A stretch of DNA of 64,000 nt from Psychrobacillus psychrodurans (GTDB taxonomy: Bacteria; Bacillota; Bacilli; Bacillales_A; Planococcaceae), in NCBI GenBank assembly GCA_900114885.1, contig FOUN01000016.1, forward strand, positions 1-64,000. The letters are read 5' to 3'. This document shows positions 32,361-39,922 of this stretch, one piece after another. Numbering within the stretch: the stretch's first letter is position 1; each line of letters starts with the position of its first letter. The notes under the pieces were generated by a model, which had not been told where the DNA came from, ran no database searches, and was given only the letters and a program-made list of their open reading frames with translations. Made by a program: the position numbers and the translations under genes.

Positions 32361-32385
32361 GCACCTCTAATCAGGTGCTTTTTTT
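32361..32385 (+). terminator. Terminator after the unknown moron
   Basis: 6-bp GC-rich stem GCACCT/AGGTGC with a 6-nt loop and seven T. Closes the promoter-gene-terminator unit. Confidence 0.85.
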
Positions 32386-32405
32386 ATTTGTCCAAAAATT
32401 ACTAG

Positions 32406-32434
32406 TTGTAAAATGGAACGATTGTTCGTATACT
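32406..32434 (+). promoter_or_regulatory. LexA-boxed promoter of the UvrX operon
   Basis: TTGTAA at 32406-32411, 17-bp spacer, TATACT at 32429-32434. The spacer contains GGAACGATTGTTCG (32415-32428), one base away from the Bacillus LexA (DinR) consensus CGAAC-N4-GTTCG. LexA bound here would block RNA polymerase, giving SOS-induced expression. Confidence 0.85.
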
Positions 32435-32458
32435 AATCAAAAGAAGGAGGGAACAGAT

Positions 32459-32680
32459 GTGCGTATAAATATTTTAAAATCCATGCAACTCAATCAAATT
32501 ATTGAAATTATTTACATGAAAAATAATGGTGAAATCAGCAAAAGAAAAGTAAAGGTGTTATCTGTGGAGGGCAATACATTTAAAGCTTATTGTTTTTTAC
32601 GAAATACCAAAAGGACTTTTAAAGTTGGTAATGTACTAGCATTTGTTCCCATCATCCATAAGGAGCGTGAGGTTGTATGA
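32459..32680 (+). CDS. Small WYL-like protein (73 aa)
   Basis: 73 aa from GTG 32459 (aaggaggg upstream). QIIEIIYMKNNGEISKRKVK and AYCFLRNTKRTFKVGNVLAF look like a stand-alone WYL-type sensor/ligand domain fold without its usual helix-turn-helix. First gene of the SOS operon; overlaps the next by 4 nt. Function unknown. Confidence 0.7.
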   Translation: MRINILKSMQLNQIIEIIYMKNNGEISKRKVKVLSVEGNTFKAYCFLRNTKRTFKVGNVLAFVPIIHKEREVV

Positions 32681-32880
32681 ATAGTCGTCAAAAAGAAATT
32701 TATGAATACATCAAACACTTTTTAGCAGAAAATAAATATTCTCCATCAATGAGAGAGGTCGGCAATGCTGTTGGAATAAAGTCATCTTCGACTATTCATA
32801 AACATCTAGATAATATGAGGAAAAATGGTTACATCGATTTCATTAACTCATCCCCAAGAACTTTGCAAATAATCCGATGA
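32677..32880 (+). CDS. LexA DNA-binding-domain-only protein
   Basis: 67 aa corresponding to the LexA N-terminal winged helix (RQKEIYEYIKHFLAENKYSP, then SMREVGNAVGIKSSSTIHKH). The C-terminal S24 peptidase domain is missing, so it cannot self-cleave and lacks the usual dimer part. It follows a LexA box and may bind SOS operators weakly, perhaps as a regulator or competitor of host LexA. Coupled on both sides by 4-nt overlaps. Confidence 0.85.
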   Translation: MNSRQKEIYEYIKHFLAENKYSPSMREVGNAVGIKSSSTIHKHLDNMRKNGYIDFINSSPRTLQIIR

Positions 32881-34139
32881 TTGATTATAGCGCATTACCT
32901 AACCGCTCAATTGCTTGTATAGATATGATGAGCTTTTATGTGTCTTGCATTGCAGTTTTACATGACTTAGATGTTAGAACCGTTCCAATTGCTATTGTTG
33001 GTAATTTCGAACAAAAAGGAGCTGTTGTTTTGGCAGCTTCCCCACCTATGAAAAAACGATTTGGGGTGAAAACAGCATCCACAAGATTACATGAAATACC
33101 TAGTCATCCAGATATAAGATTGTTTGAACCGAAAATGCAGTACTTCCTTGAAATGAGTATGGCAGTTACAAATATCCTCCACAAATATGTTCCGCCAGAA
33201 GCAGTTCATGTATACAGTGTGGATGAAAGTTTCATCGATTTAACTGGTACTGAAAAGCTTTGGGGATCTCCGGAAAATACAGTAAAAGAAATTCAAAAAG
33301 AAATATTAGAAACCTTACAATTACATTCATCTGCTGGAATGGGACCAAACATGCTATTGGCAAAACTTGCGCTAGATCTGGATGCTAAGAAAACAGGATT
33401 TGCTAAATGGACATATGATGATGTGCAAACTAAATTATGGCCAGTAACTCCGTTAACAGAAATGTGGGGTATTGGTAGAGGTACTGAAAAAACATTAAAC
33501 AATATGGGCATCACGAGTATAGGTCAATTAGCTAGAACGCCTTTAGAGGTATTAGAAGATAAATTTGGCGTTATGGGAAATCAATTATTTCATCATGCAC
33601 ACGGAATTGATTTATCCGATATGAGCTCACCTTCAGTAGAAAGACAAGTAAGTTTTGGTAAAAGCCAAATCCTCATGAGAGACTACAATAAAATTGAAGA
33701 AGTAAAAGCAGTCATTCTTGAAATGTGCGAAGACGTAGCAAAGAGGGCTAGAGATACTTTCCAAGCAGCTAGAACTATTTCGTTAGGAATTGGCTATAGT
33801 AAAAATGCATTTGGTGGAGGGTTTCAGAGAGCTAGAACAATACACGATGCTACGAACGATACCATGAAAATTTACAACGTTTGCTTAGATTTGTTAAATG
33901 AAAATTATAATAAAAATCCTGTAAGGCACATATCCATCTCCATAACAAAATTAGAAGACGAACACTCCATGCAGTTAAGTTTATTTGAAAAGAAAAACTG
34001 GAAGAACAGAAAACTTGCGACTGCTATGGACGACATTAGAAATCGATATGGATCCGCTGCATTATTAAGAGCAGTGTCTTATACTCCTGCAGGTACTGCA
34101 GTAAAAAGGTCGAAAATGGTTGGCGGTCATAAAGAATAG
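32877..34139 (+). CDS. uvrX: UvrX-type Y-family DNA polymerase (ImpB/UmuC)
   Basis: 420 aa. Error-prone translesion polymerase. Palm catalytic acids: D16 in CIDMMSFYVS and D116-E117 in YSVDESFIDLTG. A helix-hairpin-helix thumb follows (MWGIGRGTEKTLNNMGITSI), then a little-finger domain and the C-terminal SLFEKK-type segment. The MQLSLF stretch (about 364-369) resembles a beta-clamp-binding motif. B. subtilis UvrX (SP-beta) and YqjW have the same make-up. Here it is SOS-controlled together with YolD-like and LexA-DBD genes. Confidence 0.92.
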   Translation: MIDYSALPNRSIACIDMMSFYVSCIAVLHDLDVRTVPIAIVGNFEQKGAVVLAASPPMKKRFGVKTASTRLHEIPSHPDIRLFEPKMQYFLEMSMAVTNILHKYVPPEAVHVYSVDESFIDLTGTEKLWGSPENTVKEIQKEILETLQLHSSAGMGPNMLLAKLALDLDAKKTGFAKWTYDDVQTKLWPVTPLTEMWGIGRGTEKTLNNMGITSIGQLARTPLEVLEDKFGVMGNQLFHHAHGIDLSDMSSPSVERQVSFGKSQILMRDYNKIEEVKAVILEMCEDVAKRARDTFQAARTISLGIGYSKNAFGGGFQRARTIHDATNDTMKIYNVCLDLLNENYNKNPVRHISISITKLEDEHSMQLSLFEKKNWKNRKLATAMDDIRNRYGSAALLRAVSYTPAGTAVKRSKMVGGHKE

Positions 34140-34150
34140 GAGTGGTTCAT

Positions 34151-34480
34151 TTGATTAGAGATCGCGGTATGATGAAATGGCAAGGCATGATGTTAACAGA
34201 ACACGTAGTGATGTTGAAAGAATATAATCAGGAAATTAGAAAAAAACTTAGGCCAGTATTAGATGAATGGGATTATGATGCCATTCAACATACTTTGGAT
34301 GCAGCCATTAAAAGTAAAGCTGATACGAAAATTAAAAGATGGAAAGATGGAGAATTTATTTATAATAGAGGAACAGTAGAAAATGTGAATTTGCAGAAGC
34401 GAGAAATCGAATTGCAAGATCCTTTTTATTTGTTATCATTAAAGCTTGATGAAATAGTAGACGTAACTATTATGGATTAA
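34151..34480 (+). CDS. YolD-like protein
   Basis: About 109 aa from TTG 34151 (ataggagtgg upstream). MMLTEHVVMLKEYNQEIRKK and the middle beta region fit the YolD family, which is encoded beside UvrX/YqjW-type polymerases and predicted to act with them. Follows the polymerase by 11 nt. Confidence 0.82.
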   Translation: MIRDRGMMKWQGMMLTEHVVMLKEYNQEIRKKLRPVLDEWDYDAIQHTLDAAIKSKADTKIKRWKDGEFIYNRGTVENVNLQKREIELQDPFYLLSLKLDEIVDVTIMD

Positions 34481-34494
34481 AGGTCGTGAGTGAA

Positions 34495-34665
34495 TTGGAT
34501 AGAACGGAAGAACTATTTAATAAGTTATTGGATGAACACCCTCCAGAATTAATATTAGGTGCATTAGATGAAATGTCACGCATGTCGAGAAATGAACTAT
34601 TAGCATTGTCAGAGCTATGTGAAGTCATAAATAGAGTAGAAGCTAAAAACCACCAACCAGATTAA
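34495..34665 (+). CDS. Hypothetical protein at end of SOS operon (56 aa)
   Basis: 56-aa acidic helical protein (DRTEELFNKLLDEHPPELIL). Start TTG 34495 with aaaggt 10 nt upstream; GTG 34486 is too close. The stop lies inside the loop of the following terminator. Function unknown. Confidence 0.65.
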   Translation: MDRTEELFNKLLDEHPPELILGALDEMSRMSRNELLALSELCEVINRVEAKNHQPD

Positions 34666-34680
34666 TGGGAGGTGGTTTTT
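34646..34680. terminator. Terminator between SOS operon and Ltp-like gene
   Basis: Stem AAAACCACC/GGTGGTTTT with a T-rich 3' side on both strands, between convergent genes. It probably serves both. Confidence 0.75.
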
Positions 34681-34693
34681 ACTTTAATGAAAA

Positions 34694-35353
34694 TTATAAA
34701 TTATCTATCGCGTACTGTGCTTCTTCCGGAGTGAATTTTTCACCATAAACCGAAACCAATTGATCGTAAATAGCAGATTCCGACATGCTCATATTTACTG
34801 AATATGACTGTGCCTTTTTTAATGCATTTTCTTTCCAATTGACTACAAGGGTATCGATAGCGTATTGCGCGGCTTCTGGAGGGAATTTCTCTCCATATTC
34901 AGAAGTCAACTGTTCATAAATTCTTGCCTTTGATAAGTGCATATTTTTCGCGTATATTTCTGCTTTATTTAATGCCGATTTATATTCTCTAGAAACAGAT
35001 TCTTTTTGTAGTAAAGCTAGTTTGGATTTAGATGGCGTTTCATATTTTACCTTCGCATTTTTCTGTACAAAGCTACCTCCACCAACTCCATAAAGACCAC
35101 CATGATTGCTCTTGTAACTATATACACGATATTCTTCGCCTTTTTTCATCGAACGGACAGTAGTAAGGGAACCGTCACTTTCTAATTTGACCAAATTAGT
35201 ATTAGAAAGTATAGTAGCTTTACCGATTTGACCTAATTTTAGTTCTGTTTTTCCCCACATCACTTTAGCAGCACTTGCACTATTGCCATTAAAAGATACA
35301 ATTCCAACTACTAACATTACCACGACTATTGCTTTAATTAATTTAGAAAACAA
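34694..35353 (-). CDS. Secreted Ltp-type superinfection-exclusion protein with endolysin SH3 domain
   Basis: 219 aa. Residues 1-29 are a signal peptide (KLIKAIVVVMLVVGIV, cut probably after SASAA). There is no lipobox Cys, unlike classic Ltp. Residues about 30-115 closely repeat the SH3-like C-terminal domain of the prophage endolysin (MWGKTELK, GQIGK, GEEYRVY, VGGG, KYETPSK shared). Residues about 125-170 and 173-219 are two Ltp-type repeats (SKARIYEQLTSEYGEKF; SESAIYDQLVSVYGEKF), known from the TP-J34 Ltp lipoprotein that blocks DNA injection of other phages. TTG start with aggaggag. It lies beside attR on the opposite strand, a lysogenic-conversion position. Confidence 0.87.
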   Translation of the reverse strand: MFSKLIKAIVVVMLVVGIVSFNGNSASAAKVMWGKTELKLGQIGKATILSNTNLVKLESDGSLTTVRSMKKGEEYRVYSYKSNHGGLYGVGGGSFVQKNAKVKYETPSKSKLALLQKESVSREYKSALNKAEIYAKNMHLSKARIYEQLTSEYGEKFPPEAAQYAIDTLVVNWKENALKKAQSYSVNMSMSESAIYDQLVSVYGEKFTPEEAQYAIDNL

Positions 35354-35493
35354 AGTATATCTCCTCCTACATCCTAATAGTACAAGTATACTATTAATTC
35401 AGTATATAGGAAGTGATATTTAATTACCGGAAAATCATTTATGAAAATACAGAAGGAGACTATTTCAAGGTGGTATTATTTTGTTTATAAATA

Positions 35494-35513
35494 TTTTACA
35501 CATATTTTACACA
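35494..35513 (+). repeat. Putative integrase arm-type sites, attR side
   Basis: TTTTACACA at 35494-35502 and 35505-35513, 11 bp apart, matching the pair at 2300-2319. On the excised circle these would flank the core. The rest of 35354-35556 is AT-rich and holds -10-like TATACT sequences for the leftward Ltp-like gene. Confidence 0.6.
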
Positions 35514-35556
35514 AAAAATCTCTAGAGTACTGTTATCAATAGGGTTATAAAGTATA

Positions 35557-35577
35557 TTCGACCCCGACCACCGGTAT
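35557..35577 (+). other. attR core (21-bp direct repeat)
   Basis: Identical to 2146-2166, the 3' end of tRNA-Leu. Beyond it host sequence resumes. The upstream flank (agtata) differs from the tRNA, showing that the tRNA itself is at attL. Confidence 0.95.
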
Positions 35578-35610
35578 TATTATGTGTTTTGCGTCAATAT
35601 ACGTAAAATT

Positions 35611-35657
35611 AAAGACACCCATTAACACTGTTAAATCAGCGTTAATGGGTGTCTTTT
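35611..35657 (+). terminator. Original tRNA-operon terminator, displaced by the prophage
   Basis: Very strong hairpin: AAAGACACCCATTAAC..CTG with the complementary CAG..GTTAATGGGTGTCTTT, one mismatch, a 6-nt loop and T-run. No gene lies between attR and it, so before integration it lay about 34 nt after tRNA-Leu and must have ended the rRNA-tRNA transcript. 35658-35861 holds no gene. Confidence 0.88.
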
Positions 35658-35861
35658 GTGTAGAGAGAAAAAGAAAGAGTTTTGAACTGAACTTCCACAT
35701 GCATCAAAAATAACCTAGTCCTAAAAGGAATTTAAGAGAAGGTTAAGTTGAATAAAAATCTGTATTACTGTCACAATATCTCTGGAGCCTCTATTAAAAT
35801 GTTAACAATACGGTGATCATCGTATGATATACTTTAGTAAACATTTTGGAGGGTTATCCGC

Positions 35862-36314
35862 TTGAGTACTAATTTTGAAGTGAAAAGAAATACCCACCTT
35901 TCTAAGCAACAGGTATATGATGGTTTGATTGATCTGGATGCTGCTAATTACTGGATGCAGGGGCTTGTAGGTATTGAACGATTGGATGTTGGACTAATGC
36001 AAGTGGGCAGTGAGTGGAAGGAATCTAGAAAGATGTTTGGACAAGTGGCTACGGAACATTTTGAAGTTGTTGAACTCAATGAGCCAGATAAAATTGTTCT
36101 TCGCTGTGATGGTAAGAAAGGAACAACTGGTAAAGGAGAATATATTTTTACCTATAAAGTAACTTCATCTGATAACCTTACGGAGATAAAGTTAATCGGA
36201 GAAATAAAAGGTCTCACAGGCATAACTAAACTTTTTGGTAAAATGATGGCTGGCACCTTTAAAAAAGCTTCTGCAAAGGATTTAGACGCATTGATAGCAT
36301 TTTTAGAGAGATAA
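35862..36314 (+). CDS. SRPBCC (START-like) family protein
   Basis: 150 aa. Ligand-binding helix-grip fold: N-terminal FEVKRNTHLSKQQVYDGLID, beta sheet (ATEHFEVVELNEPDKIVLRC), then a long C-terminal helix (SAKDLDALIAFLER). The last signature is usual for polyketide-cyclase-like SRPBCC proteins. Substrate unknown. TTG with ggagggtt upstream. Stands alone. A weak palindrome acggtgatcatcgt precedes it (35810-35823) and could be an operator. Confidence 0.83.
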   Translation: MSTNFEVKRNTHLSKQQVYDGLIDLDAANYWMQGLVGIERLDVGLMQVGSEWKESRKMFGQVATEHFEVVELNEPDKIVLRCDGKKGTTGKGEYIFTYKVTSSDNLTEIKLIGEIKGLTGITKLFGKMMAGTFKKASAKDLDALIAFLER

Positions 36315-36538
36315 TTAGTAGCAGCAGTCTTTATATGTTTTAGTGAACTTTAGTTATAAAATCTGTTAACGGTCATGTAGGTATTATTCAAATCAATTTA
36401 GATTGAAAGTTATAACTAGTAAACACTATATTGAATTGATTTAATTTTCAATCTTTATTACAATGATGAAGAAGGTTTGCGAGTTTTGAATGGTACAAGG
36501 CTATTTAAATTTAAAATGAATTAAATTGGGGGAGAATT

Positions 36539-36934
36539 ATGGGGAGATTAGTTCATTTTGAAATTCATGTGGATGACATGGACCGTGCAAAAAAGTTTTA
36601 TGGAGAAATATTTGGGTGGACATTTGAAGACTGGACTGATTATGCGGGGCTTCCTTATTTTGGGGCTATTACTGGCGATGCAAGTCAGCCTGGTATTGAT
36701 GGGGCTTTAATGAAACGTCAAACACCTCCACCAGGACAACATCAGCCTATGAATGGCTTCTCTTGTACACTGGGCGTGGAAGATTACGATTCAACGGAAA
36801 CTAAAATACTTGAGTATGGTGGACAGGTGGCAATGCCAAAGTATGCTCTGCCTGGAATGGCTTGGCAGGGATATTATTCTGATACTGAGGGTAATGTTTT
36901 TGGGATTCATCAGCCTGATAAGAATGCAAAGTAA
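36539..36934 (+). CDS. VOC-family (glyoxalase/dioxygenase-like) protein
   Basis: 131 aa. Two beta-alpha-beta-beta-beta units of the vicinal-oxygen-chelate fold: HFEIHVDDMDRAKKFYGEIF and, later, YYSDTEGNVFGIHQPD with the usual metal-site E/H pattern. Reaction not predictable. gggggag ribosome site. 36315-36538 upstream holds nothing but AT-rich sequence. Confidence 0.87.
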   Translation: MGRLVHFEIHVDDMDRAKKFYGEIFGWTFEDWTDYAGLPYFGAITGDASQPGIDGALMKRQTPPPGQHQPMNGFSCTLGVEDYDSTETKILEYGGQVAMPKYALPGMAWQGYYSDTEGNVFGIHQPDKNAK

Positions 36935-36961
36935 AATCTATAAAGTAAGGAAGCTTATTCC

Positions 36962-36997
36962 TGCGTTTGAGATTACTCTGATCTCGAACGCATTTTT
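36962..36997 (+). terminator. Terminator after VOC gene
   Basis: 12-bp stem TGCGTTTGAGAT/ATCTCGAACGCA (one G-U), 7-nt loop, five T. Confidence 0.85.
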
Positions 36998-37068
36998 AAA
37001 TTTTTACAAGATTATTGTATGGATAACATGGCAAAAGTTATATATTAGAATAGTGAAGGTGATACATA

Positions 37069-37449
37069 GTGGATAAACTAAACAGAACAATTCTAGATGT
37101 AGATACATTTATTCTGAATTTACCAGATGATATTCAGAGCATTACAAAGGTTTTAAGAGAAATTATTTTAGCTGCTTCACCTGCTCTTGTAGAAGAATAT
37201 AAATGGTCGATGCCTAACTACTCATATAAAGGGTTAGTTTGTTATCTACAAACAGCTAAAAAGCATGTTAATTTAGGTTTTCATAAAGGAAATGAACTTG
37301 TAGAAAAAGACATAAATAATTTATTACAGGGTTCGGGTAAAACAATGAGACATATTAGAATTACAAAAATGGAAGATATCCAATCAGAAACTTTTATCTC
37401 TCTTATTCAAACTGCTATTACCTTAAATGAAGGAGAATTTAATGACTAA
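37069..37449 (+). CDS. DUF1801 (YdhG-like) protein
   Basis: 126 aa. ILNLPDDIQSITKVLREIIL, then EYKWSMPNYSYKGLVCYLQT and HVNLGFHKGNEL fit the DUF1801 family (YdhG/YjbR-like fold, structurally near frataxin). Role unknown. GTG start with gaaggtg. Overlaps the next gene by 8 nt. Confidence 0.82.
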   Translation: MDKLNRTILDVDTFILNLPDDIQSITKVLREIILAASPALVEEYKWSMPNYSYKGLVCYLQTAKKHVNLGFHKGNELVEKDINNLLQGSGKTMRHIRITKMEDIQSETFISLIQTAITLNEGEFND

Positions 37450-37903
37450 TTTTGATGAATTATCAACTGTGAGTGTAGGAATGCTAATAAGAAAGCCAGT
37501 GCATGAGGTATTCGAAGCTTTTATTGATCCAACTATTACGACAAAATTTTGGTTTACAAAGAGTAGCGGGAGATTAGAAAAAGGAAGATGTATTCGTTGG
37601 GAATGGGAGATGTACGGAGTTTCAGCTGAGCTCGATGTGAAGGAAATTGAACAAAACAAGCGGATTCTTATCCAATTTGATGATGAAACAACTGCTGAAT
37701 GGCTATTTACCCAAAGAGAATCAGAAGGAACATTTGTCGAAATCAAAAATTATGGCTTCAAGGGTAATCTAACTGAAATAGCAAATCAAGTAATAGATTC
37801 AACCGGTGGCTATACAATTGTTCTTTGTGGCCTTAAAGCATTGCTGGAGCATAATATAAAGTTAAATTTAGTCGCTGATAAGTTTCCAGATGCAATCGTG
37901 TAA
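37442..37903 (+). CDS. SRPBCC/AHSA1-like protein
   Basis: 153 aa from ATG 37442 (aaggag upstream). VGMLIRKPVHEVFEAFIDPT and TKFWFTKSSGRLEKG are typical of the AHSA1 branch of SRPBCC proteins; ends with the long helix (GLKALLEHNIKL). Probably ligand-binding or stress-related. Co-transcribed with the DUF1801 gene. Confidence 0.85.
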   Translation: MTNFDELSTVSVGMLIRKPVHEVFEAFIDPTITTKFWFTKSSGRLEKGRCIRWEWEMYGVSAELDVKEIEQNKRILIQFDDETTAEWLFTQRESEGTFVEIKNYGFKGNLTEIANQVIDSTGGYTIVLCGLKALLEHNIKLNLVADKFPDAIV

Positions 37904-37950
37904 AATTATGAAAAGCAGGCTCTTCTATAGGAGCCTGCTTTTCATAATTT
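37903..37950. terminator. Perfect 20-bp bidirectional terminator
   Basis: 20-bp perfect inverted repeat (37903-37922 with 37931-37950) and an 8-nt loop. It starts on the last base of the upstream stop codon and sits between convergent genes, with A/T-rich outer parts that give U-tails both ways. Confidence 0.9.
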
Positions 37951-38038
37951 GAACAAATGAACCACATTGCATTTCTTCGTACCTGTCTCAAAAGAGTAAA
38001 GCACTTTTTGGTTAGGTTTGGAGGCCATTATATAAAAT

Positions 38039-38410
38039 TTATCTATGTTGATCTAGAAGAATCTGATTGCCATCTGGATCTTCGATTGTAAAATGTGTAG
38101 GTCCAACCGTAGTTTCATCAGCTTCGGTCTGAAATTTTATTCCTTTTTGTTTAAGCTGATTTTGAAGTTCACGAACGTCAGTGAAAGATTCTAGGTTTTC
38201 CGCGTTGCTATTCCATCCTGGATTAAAGGTTAAAATATTTTTTTCAAACATTCCTTGAAATAAACCGATAATAGTATCTTCATTTTTCATAATTAACCAA
38301 TTTTGAGTGATCTCCCCTCCAAGAGTTTGAAAACCAAGTTTTTCATAAAAATCTTTTGAAGCATTAATATCTTTAACATCTAAACTTAAAGAAAATACAC
38401 CTAGTTTCAT
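38039..38410 (-). CDS. VOC-family protein
   Basis: 123 aa. VFSLSLDVKDINASKDFYEK begins the first half and FTIEDPDGNQILLDQHR ends the second; metal-site E in the last strand. Typical VOC length. ATG with aaaggtgg. Not closely similar to the VOC gene at 36539. Confidence 0.87.
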   Translation of the reverse strand: MKLGVFSLSLDVKDINASKDFYEKLGFQTLGGEITQNWLIMKNEDTIIGLFQGMFEKNILTFNPGWNSNAENLESFTDVRELQNQLKQKGIKFQTEADETTVGPTHFTIEDPDGNQILLDQHR

Positions 38411-38490
38411 GTTTCTCCACCTTTCACAATTAATAACTGAAAATTATATCAATTATAAGTATAGAGTATTCTAATAATATTTACTATAAC

Positions 38491-38532
38491 AAAAAGGTTC
38501 ACAAGATAGCTTAGTAAGCTTTCCTGTGAACT
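38491..38532 (-). terminator. Terminator after alpha/beta hydrolase gene
   Basis: Stem GTTCACA/TGTGAAC with an inner AGCTT/AAGCT extension, T-run on the minus strand (ccttttt). Confidence 0.75.
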
Positions 38533-38551
38533 TATTTCTTATAAAGCTTAT

Positions 38552-39331
38552 CTATCCGATAAACTGTTTTATAAGTTCGTTAAACTTTACTCGTTCTTCC
38601 CAGAAAAGCCCATGGCCGCTGTAATGAAAGGGTACGAGATGTGAATTTTTTATTGTTTGATTTAGTATTTGAGCTTGTTCATATGGGATCACCTTATCAT
38701 GTACTCCATGAACGATTAATGTAGGGACTGATATTTTGGGGAGATCTGCATTGAGGTTTTCATCCCTCAAGGTGTTGATGATTGCTGCCGTAGACCAACC
38801 TGCTGCTTGTAATCCTAACCCAGTAAACCAATTAGAGAATGGAGCTGTAATATATTGAAAGAAAAAAGTATCTGTTACTCCTTGCATCATTTTGGGGCGG
38901 TCATTTAATGCTTCTGTAAGTAGAGTATTCGCAGTTTCCTTTGTAAATCCAGTGGGAGCCGCGGCATCTATTAAAATTAGTTTTGACACACCAAAAGCAT
39001 GGCGAGCAGTATAGCGTATAGCGATTGCTCCTCCAGTCGAATGGCCGATTAGTGTAAAATTATCTAGTTGGAGCGTACGGACTACGGCGTGGATGTCATC
39101 TGCTAGTCTGTCGTAATTGTAGCCATTCATAGGTTTATCTGATTTTCCAAATCCTCTCCAGTCTATACCAATGCAGCGGTATCCCATTTGAGGTAAGGCA
39201 TCAAATTGATATTCAAATTGTTCATGACTTAATGGCCAACCATGTAAAAATACAATTGTCTTGCTTGCATTTGGATTAATATCCTCGACAAATAAGTTTA
39301 CTCCTTGTTCAACGTTTACAAAGTATCCCAC
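38552..39331 (-). CDS. Alpha/beta hydrolase (haloperoxidase-like)
   Basis: 259 aa. Nucleophile elbow GHSTGG (Ser near residue 97), acid in HGVHDKVIP and His in HYSGHGLF give the catalytic triad; the oxyanion region is FLHGWPLSHEQF. Looks like the non-haem haloperoxidase/esterase group. Substrate unknown. GTG start after ggaggaatta. Confidence 0.9.
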   Translation of the reverse strand: MGYFVNVEQGVNLFVEDINPNASKTIVFLHGWPLSHEQFEYQFDALPQMGYRCIGIDWRGFGKSDKPMNGYNYDRLADDIHAVVRTLQLDNFTLIGHSTGGAIAIRYTARHAFGVSKLILIDAAAPTGFTKETANTLLTEALNDRPKMMQGVTDTFFFQYITAPFSNWFTGLGLQAAGWSTAAIINTLRDENLNADLPKISVPTLIVHGVHDKVIPYEQAQILNQTIKNSHLVPFHYSGHGLFWEERVKFNELIKQFIG

Positions 39332-39539
39332 ATTAATTCCTCCATAAAAATAGAATTACTAGTATAAGATACTCAAAAGGAAACATATGAGTGAATGGCA
39401 AAATGTGTTCTACAAACACAAGTTACACAAGAAGAATCGTAAGTCTATTATCTCACCTCTTTATATAAAATAGAAAATTATTGGCATTCCTTAATCCACA
39501 TTGTATTAAAGTAGGTTATTTGGTATATTATTAGTAATA

Positions 39540-39776
39540 CAATCTGCGAAGTGACCAAGTAGATGAGAATTGTGAAACAGAAAGTATAGCAAACGCTGAG
39601 AGCTATATCACCACTTCTTGTTGAAACCTATCACGGAGATGTTATGCAAACATAACCGATTCGTTTTCGTTACCAAACGTTTAGAGGGCTTAAATTTTTT
39701 TGAGCTAAACTAAGGTGGTACCACGTCTATTCAGCACAGAGACGTCCTTTTACGAGGATGTCCCTGTGCTTTTTTA
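39540..39776 (+). promoter_or_regulatory. T-box riboswitch upstream of proS
   Basis: Stem I base gaagtg (39548-39553) pairs with cacttc (39612-39617). The conserved T-box aaggtggtaccacg is at 39712-39725 and a terminator (cagcacagagacgtcc with ggatgtccctgtg) ends in a T-run at about 39776. Uncharged tRNA-Pro should favour the antiterminator; UGGU in the T-box matches an ACCA tRNA end. A CCA codon lies near 39611, but the specifier loop is not resolved by eye. 39332-39539 holds nothing I can name. Confidence 0.9.
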
Positions 39777-39922
39777 ATTCAATTTAGCAGTTGGAAGTAC
39801 TCCGCTAATCGAATTAAAATATCTAGCGGGTGATACAGACTTTGAAATGGGTAGTACACATTTTAAAATCTGTACGGACTAAGCCGTGGTGTAATGGATT
39901 GACTTAAATAGGAGGAATTTAG

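Larger units (their letters stand above)
2146..35577. mobile_element. Complete HK97-type siphovirus prophage in tRNA-Leu
   Basis: The element is bounded by identical 21-bp repeats (2146-2166 and 35557-35577) that start in the T-arm of tRNA-Leu(CAA). An integrase gene lies next to the left end. The gene order is that of a temperate cos-type siphovirus: lysogeny switch, replication, RinA-like regulator, HNH, terminase, head, tail, lysis, lysogenic conversion genes. All essential modules seem intact, with no premature stops seen. About 33.4 kb, a normal size for this phage type. Confidence 0.95.

Noticed and set aside
32459-32880. Frameshifted full-length LexA or WYL regulator
   Set aside because: Both small genes have their own starts and coupling signals and no missing domain is found in other frames nearby.
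39777-39922. Second T-box or other riboswitch between the terminator and proS
   Set aside because: A ggtgt stretch near 39895 lacks the T-box core and no second terminator follows.
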